The notes below the pieces were generated by a model. That model did not search any database, had not been told where the DNA came from, and saw only the letters and a program-made list of their open reading frames with translations. The position numbers and the translations under genes are program-made. A DNA stretch of 7,580 bases, from NCBI GenBank assembly GCA_009698045.1, contig WLRE01000065.1, positions 1 to 7,580 of the forward strand, written 5' to 3'. This DNA comes from Actinomycetota bacterium (GTDB taxonomy: Bacteria > Actinomycetota > Actinomycetes > Nanopelagicales > Nanopelagicaceae). The first letter of the stretch is position 1. Each line of letters starts with the position of its first letter. Shown here in pieces: positions 5,887 to 7,580 of the stretch.

Positions 5887-6667
5887 GCGAACTCCGTTTG
5901 GAATTTCGGGCAGCCTTAACAGGTGTGCCTAGCGAGAAATCAAATGAAGAGAAATCATCTTCACGCTTGGCAACCGGGAACTTTTTGGTGGTTTTCTCTA
6001 GCGCCTTTGTGGTGCTCTCGATGCTATGAGTGGCGTTAAGAAGCTTATTAATAGCGTTGGTGAGAGTTGCGTTAAGAGTGAGGTTTGAAAGCGCTCGCTT
6101 GTCGTGGAGGTACCCAGCAATCTCCATCGCTACTTTGACGCGCTCGGCTTCGATTTCACGCTCAGCGCGATCTTGCAGCTCCGCGCCTTTGCGGCCTTGA
6201 ATCGAAACAACCAAAGTCAGTGCGATAACGACGAAGATGATTAAGAAGTCCAACGTTGCTACATTGGAGATGGTCCACTCTTTAGCCAGAATGTCATAAC
6301 CGTTCTGCCAGAAATCAAGGAAGTTAACGACATCGGTTCCGTTGTCTGCTACATATTGGGAGAAGGCGGTGGTCGCTTGACCCACGGCATACCAGGTCAG
6401 AGCAACAGGCAAGAAGACAAGAACGTTTCGGATAACGGTAAGACGGCGAGTCCAGACAATTGCTCGCGCACCAGATTCGATCGCTGGTTGCGGTAAATAC
6501 TCCATCGGATTGAGCGTTGCCCACATTGTTAAATTCTTACGCTCGCGAAGATCTGCAACGAGAGTTGAAATATAGGGATCGCTGGATATGCCACGAAGGC
6601 GCCCCCAACGTTCAACCGAATCTGCCAACGTGAGATGTTCTTGAGAGTCTTTTCTTATGCGAGCCAT
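5876..6667 (-). CDS. Two-TM membrane protein with cytoplasmic coiled region, partner of the MotB-like protein
   Basis: The 263-residue product has a cytoplasmic N-terminus of about 75 residues. A helix at about 78-101 contains FLPVALTWYAVGQATTAF, followed by a 35-residue exported loop rich in aromatic and acidic residues. The second helix spans about 136-156. The C-terminus is long and charged (157-232, EREIEAERVKVAMEI and further), probably coiled coil, and ends in a basic tail (KRSSRGK). Helix 1 with Pro, Thr, Gly and a small-residue face recalls the channel helices of MotA/ExbB/ZorA proteins, but only two helices are present against three or four in those families, so homology is tentative. 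The main argument for a partnership is the 11-base overlap with the MotB-like gene. The ATG has no evident ribosome site. The 60-base gap from msrB leaves open whether the two are co-transcribed; I see no clear terminator there. Confidence 0.82.
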   Translation of the reverse strand: MARIRKDSQEHLTLADSVERWGRLRGISSDPYISTLVADLRERKNLTMWATLNPMEYLPQPAIESGARAIVWTRRLTVIRNVLVFLPVALTWYAVGQATTAFSQYVADNGTDVVNFLDFWQNGYDILAKEWTISNVATLDFLIIFVVIALTLVVSIQGRKGAELQDRAEREIEAERVKVAMEIAGYLHDKRALSNLTLNATLTNAINKLLNATHSIESTTKALEKTTKKFPVAKREDDFSSFDFSLGTPVKAARNSKRSSRGK

Positions 6668-6727
6668 GGCGGCAAGGTTACTGAACGAGTGGTCTAACCG
6701 CCAGCCTCACCCCAGCGAGCAAGCCCC

Positions 6728-7144
6728 TTATTTCGGTTGAAGTATTAGCGAGACTGAGTTGATGCACCAGCGTTGATCGGTGGGTACGTCATATCCCTCG
6801 CCGGAAAAGACATGGCCAAGGTGTGAGCCACAGTTGGCGCAGCGAACTTCGGTGCGCACACGCGGCGCGAGGGAGCGGTCCTCGATAAGTTCGACCGCGT
6901 CATCGGATGTGGGGGCATAGAAAGATGGCCAGCCACAGCCGGAATGGAATTTTGTTTCGCTTCGAAAAAGTTCATTCCCACACGCCTTGCATTGGTAGGA
7001 GCCGACGGTTTGGCTATCGGTGTACTCGCCAGTGAAGGGACGCTCAGTCGCAGCATTGCGCAGAACGTCAAAGGAGAGCGGATCAATGCGCTCTTTCAGG
7101 GCGTCCTCATCGATGGCGACCGGATACTTCTTCTCAGAACTCAT
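6728..7144 (-). CDS. msrB: Peptide-methionine (R)-S-oxide reductase MsrB
   Basis: The enzyme reduces the R epimer of methionine sulphoxide in proteins, using thioredoxin as electron donor, in the cytoplasm. In 138 residues it has the structural zinc cysteines CKAC (52, 55) and CANC (102, 105), the FHSGCGWPSF motif (66-75) with the likely resolving Cys70, and the catalytic motif RWCINS (125-130) with Cys127. The length is typical of single-domain MsrB. I chose the ATG at 7142-7144, which gives the usual MSSEKKYPV beginning. A longer frame from 7216 adds 24 residues unlike the family and begins inside the palindrome at 7206-7223. There is no Shine-Dalgarno before the ATG; a -10-like CATACT six bases upstream suggests a leaderless transcript. 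Confidence 0.97.
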   Translation of the reverse strand: MSSEKKYPVAIDEDALKERIDPLSFDVLRNAATERPFTGEYTDSQTVGSYQCKACGNELFRSETKFHSGCGWPSFYAPTSDDAVELIEDRSLAPRVRTEVRCANCGSHLGHVFSGEGYDVPTDQRWCINSVSLILQPK

Positions 7145-7150
7145 TGCGCA

Positions 7151-7156
7151 AGTATG
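7151..7156 (-). promoter_or_regulatory. Possible -10 element for leaderless msrB
   Basis: On the minus strand CATACT is followed by six bases and then the ATG of msrB, the spacing expected if transcription starts at the A of ATG. No good -35 hexamer is found 16-18 bases upstream. An alternative -10, TAAAAT, lies further upstream at about 7180-7185, so the assignment is weak. Confidence 0.3.
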
Positions 7157-7205
7157 GCGCAACACCGGCTCGTGCGGGAATTTTAAAATCAGGCGAGACG
7201 CGTAA

Positions 7206-7223
7206 TAGTTGAACATTCAACTA
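7206..7223. promoter_or_regulatory. Perfect 18-bp palindrome TAGTTGAACATTCAACTA, probable MarR-type operator
   Basis: Two 8-base arms (TAGTTGAA and TTCAACTA) are exact inverted copies separated by CA. Long AT-rich palindromes of the TTGAA-N2-TTCAA kind are typical binding sites of winged-helix dimers such as the MarR family, many of which respond to phenolics, quinones or oxidants. The site overlaps the -35 (7209-7214) of the dioxygenase promoter and lies 62 bases upstream of the msrB start, so one protein could control both. No regulator gene is seen within the window; it may lie beyond the right edge. Confidence 0.7.
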
Positions 7224-7238
7224 ATGAACAGATAGGCT
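7209..7238 (+). promoter_or_regulatory. Promoter of the DODA-type dioxygenase gene, leaderless
   Basis: TTGAAC (7209-7214), an 18-base spacer and TAGGCT (7233-7238) form a sigma-70-like promoter. The TAnnnT -10 is followed by six bases (GAATAC) and then the ATG at 7245, the geometry of actinobacterial leaderless promoters. There is no Shine-Dalgarno. The -35 lies inside the palindrome at 7206-7223, which is consistent with repression by promoter occlusion. Confidence 0.6.
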
Positions 7239-7244
7239 GAATAC

Positions 7245-7580
7245 ATGAGCCCGCACACTTCGGCGAAAGCGCCGGCCCTCTATATAGGTCACGGCGCGCC
7301 ACCTCTGCTCGATGACGAACTCTGGGGTACTCAACTCTCTGATTGGTCGGCCGCATTAACCCGGCCCCAAGCAATTCTGATTGTTAGCGCCCATTGGGAA
7401 TCTGCGCCACTGACACTTTCATCGACTCAAGATCACACGCCATTGATTTATGACTTTGGCGGATTTGCTCCGAAGTTCTATGAGTTGGAATATAAATCGC
7501 CAGGTGCGCCGGCTCTAGCTGCGCGCATAAAAGCCATTATGGATGAACCAGTAATTGATCAGCCCAATCGGGGGCTGGAT
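7245..7580 (+). CDS. DODA-type (LigB family) extradiol ring-cleaving dioxygenase, N-terminal part
   Basis: The frame is open to the window edge and gives 112 of an expected 250-270 residues. YIGHGAPPLL (13-22) and IVSAHWES (46-53) supply His16 and His50, two of the metal ligands of the LigB/YgiD family. YDFGGFAPKFYELEYKSPG (69-87) is the characteristic segment of the 4,5-DOPA-extradiol-dioxygenase subgroup. Members use non-haem iron or a related divalent metal to open catecholic rings with O2; the native bacterial substrate is often unknown. The ATG at 7245 is the only start after an in-frame TAG at 7233-7235. Its divergence from msrB and the palindrome in its promoter suggest control by an aromatic or oxidative signal. 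The remaining ligands lie outside the window. Confidence 0.93.
   Translation, partial: MSPHTSAKAPALYIGHGAPPLLDDELWGTQLSDWSAALTRPQAILIVSAHWESAPLTLSSTQDHTPLIYDFGGFAPKFYELEYKSPGAPALAARIKAIMDEPVIDQPNRGLD

Noticed and set aside
5377..6667. A complete Zorya defence system
   Set aside because: Only a short MotB-like protein and a two-helix partner are present; ZorC, ZorD or ZorE-like genes are absent and the A subunit is much shorter than ZorA.
6668..6727. Terminator or promoter between msrB and the two-TM gene
   Set aside because: Only a GGTTA/TAACC 5-bp pairing with a 14-base loop and no convincing hexamers were found.
7145..7216. A 24-residue N-terminal extension of MsrB starting at 7216
   Set aside because: The added residues do not resemble the family and the start codon falls within the operator palindrome; the ATG at 7144 gives a standard MsrB.

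Overview
The window looks like a chromosomal segment of a free-living actinobacterium with roughly balanced base composition. It could be from the small-genome freshwater acI/Nanopelagicales type. This is an inference from gene style (tight spacing, weak ribosome sites, apparently leaderless starts, a surface protein with an EYGQG-type motif, a DODA-type dioxygenase beside msrB), not from a marker gene.

Layout. Positions 1-99 are the 3' end of a plus-strand gene whose C-terminus resembles that of the next gene. After a 178-base gap holding a dyad and an 11-bp hairpin, six plus-strand genes run with gaps of 18 bases or less, or a 4-base overlap, from 278 to 5306: an exported or anchored surface protein with an acidic aromatic tail; a Ser/His (SipW/archaeal-type) signal peptidase; an exported polytopic membrane protein of unknown family; a secreted collagen-like protein; a Lys/Ala/Pro-rich cytoplasmic protein; and a small membrane protein that looks like a signal peptidase stripped of its catalytic residues. 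A 70-base convergent junction holds five 10-bp tandem repeats that run into the stop codon of the facing gene. On the minus strand follow a MotB/ZorB-like single-pass protein (5377-5886), its overlapping two-TM partner (5876-6667), and msrB (6728-7144). A divergent promoter region (7145-7244) carries a perfect 18-bp palindrome overlapping a promoter for a truncated DODA/LigB-family extradiol dioxygenase (7245 to the window end).

How it may work. The plus-strand cluster reads as a dedicated surface-structure locus: substrates (the 278-964 protein and its upstream relative, perhaps the collagen-like stalk protein), a dedicated signal peptidase, a catalytically dead homologue, a membrane platform, and a basic cytoplasmic protein that might meet the acidic cytoplasmic tail of the surface protein. 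No member except the signal peptidase has a firm functional assignment, so this is the best candidate for an undescribed system. The minus-strand membrane pair is a second, independent candidate: a minimal ion-driven stator-like unit. The right end is a redox/aromatic-stress neighbourhood (MsrB and dioxygenase) whose palindrome suggests MarR-type control.
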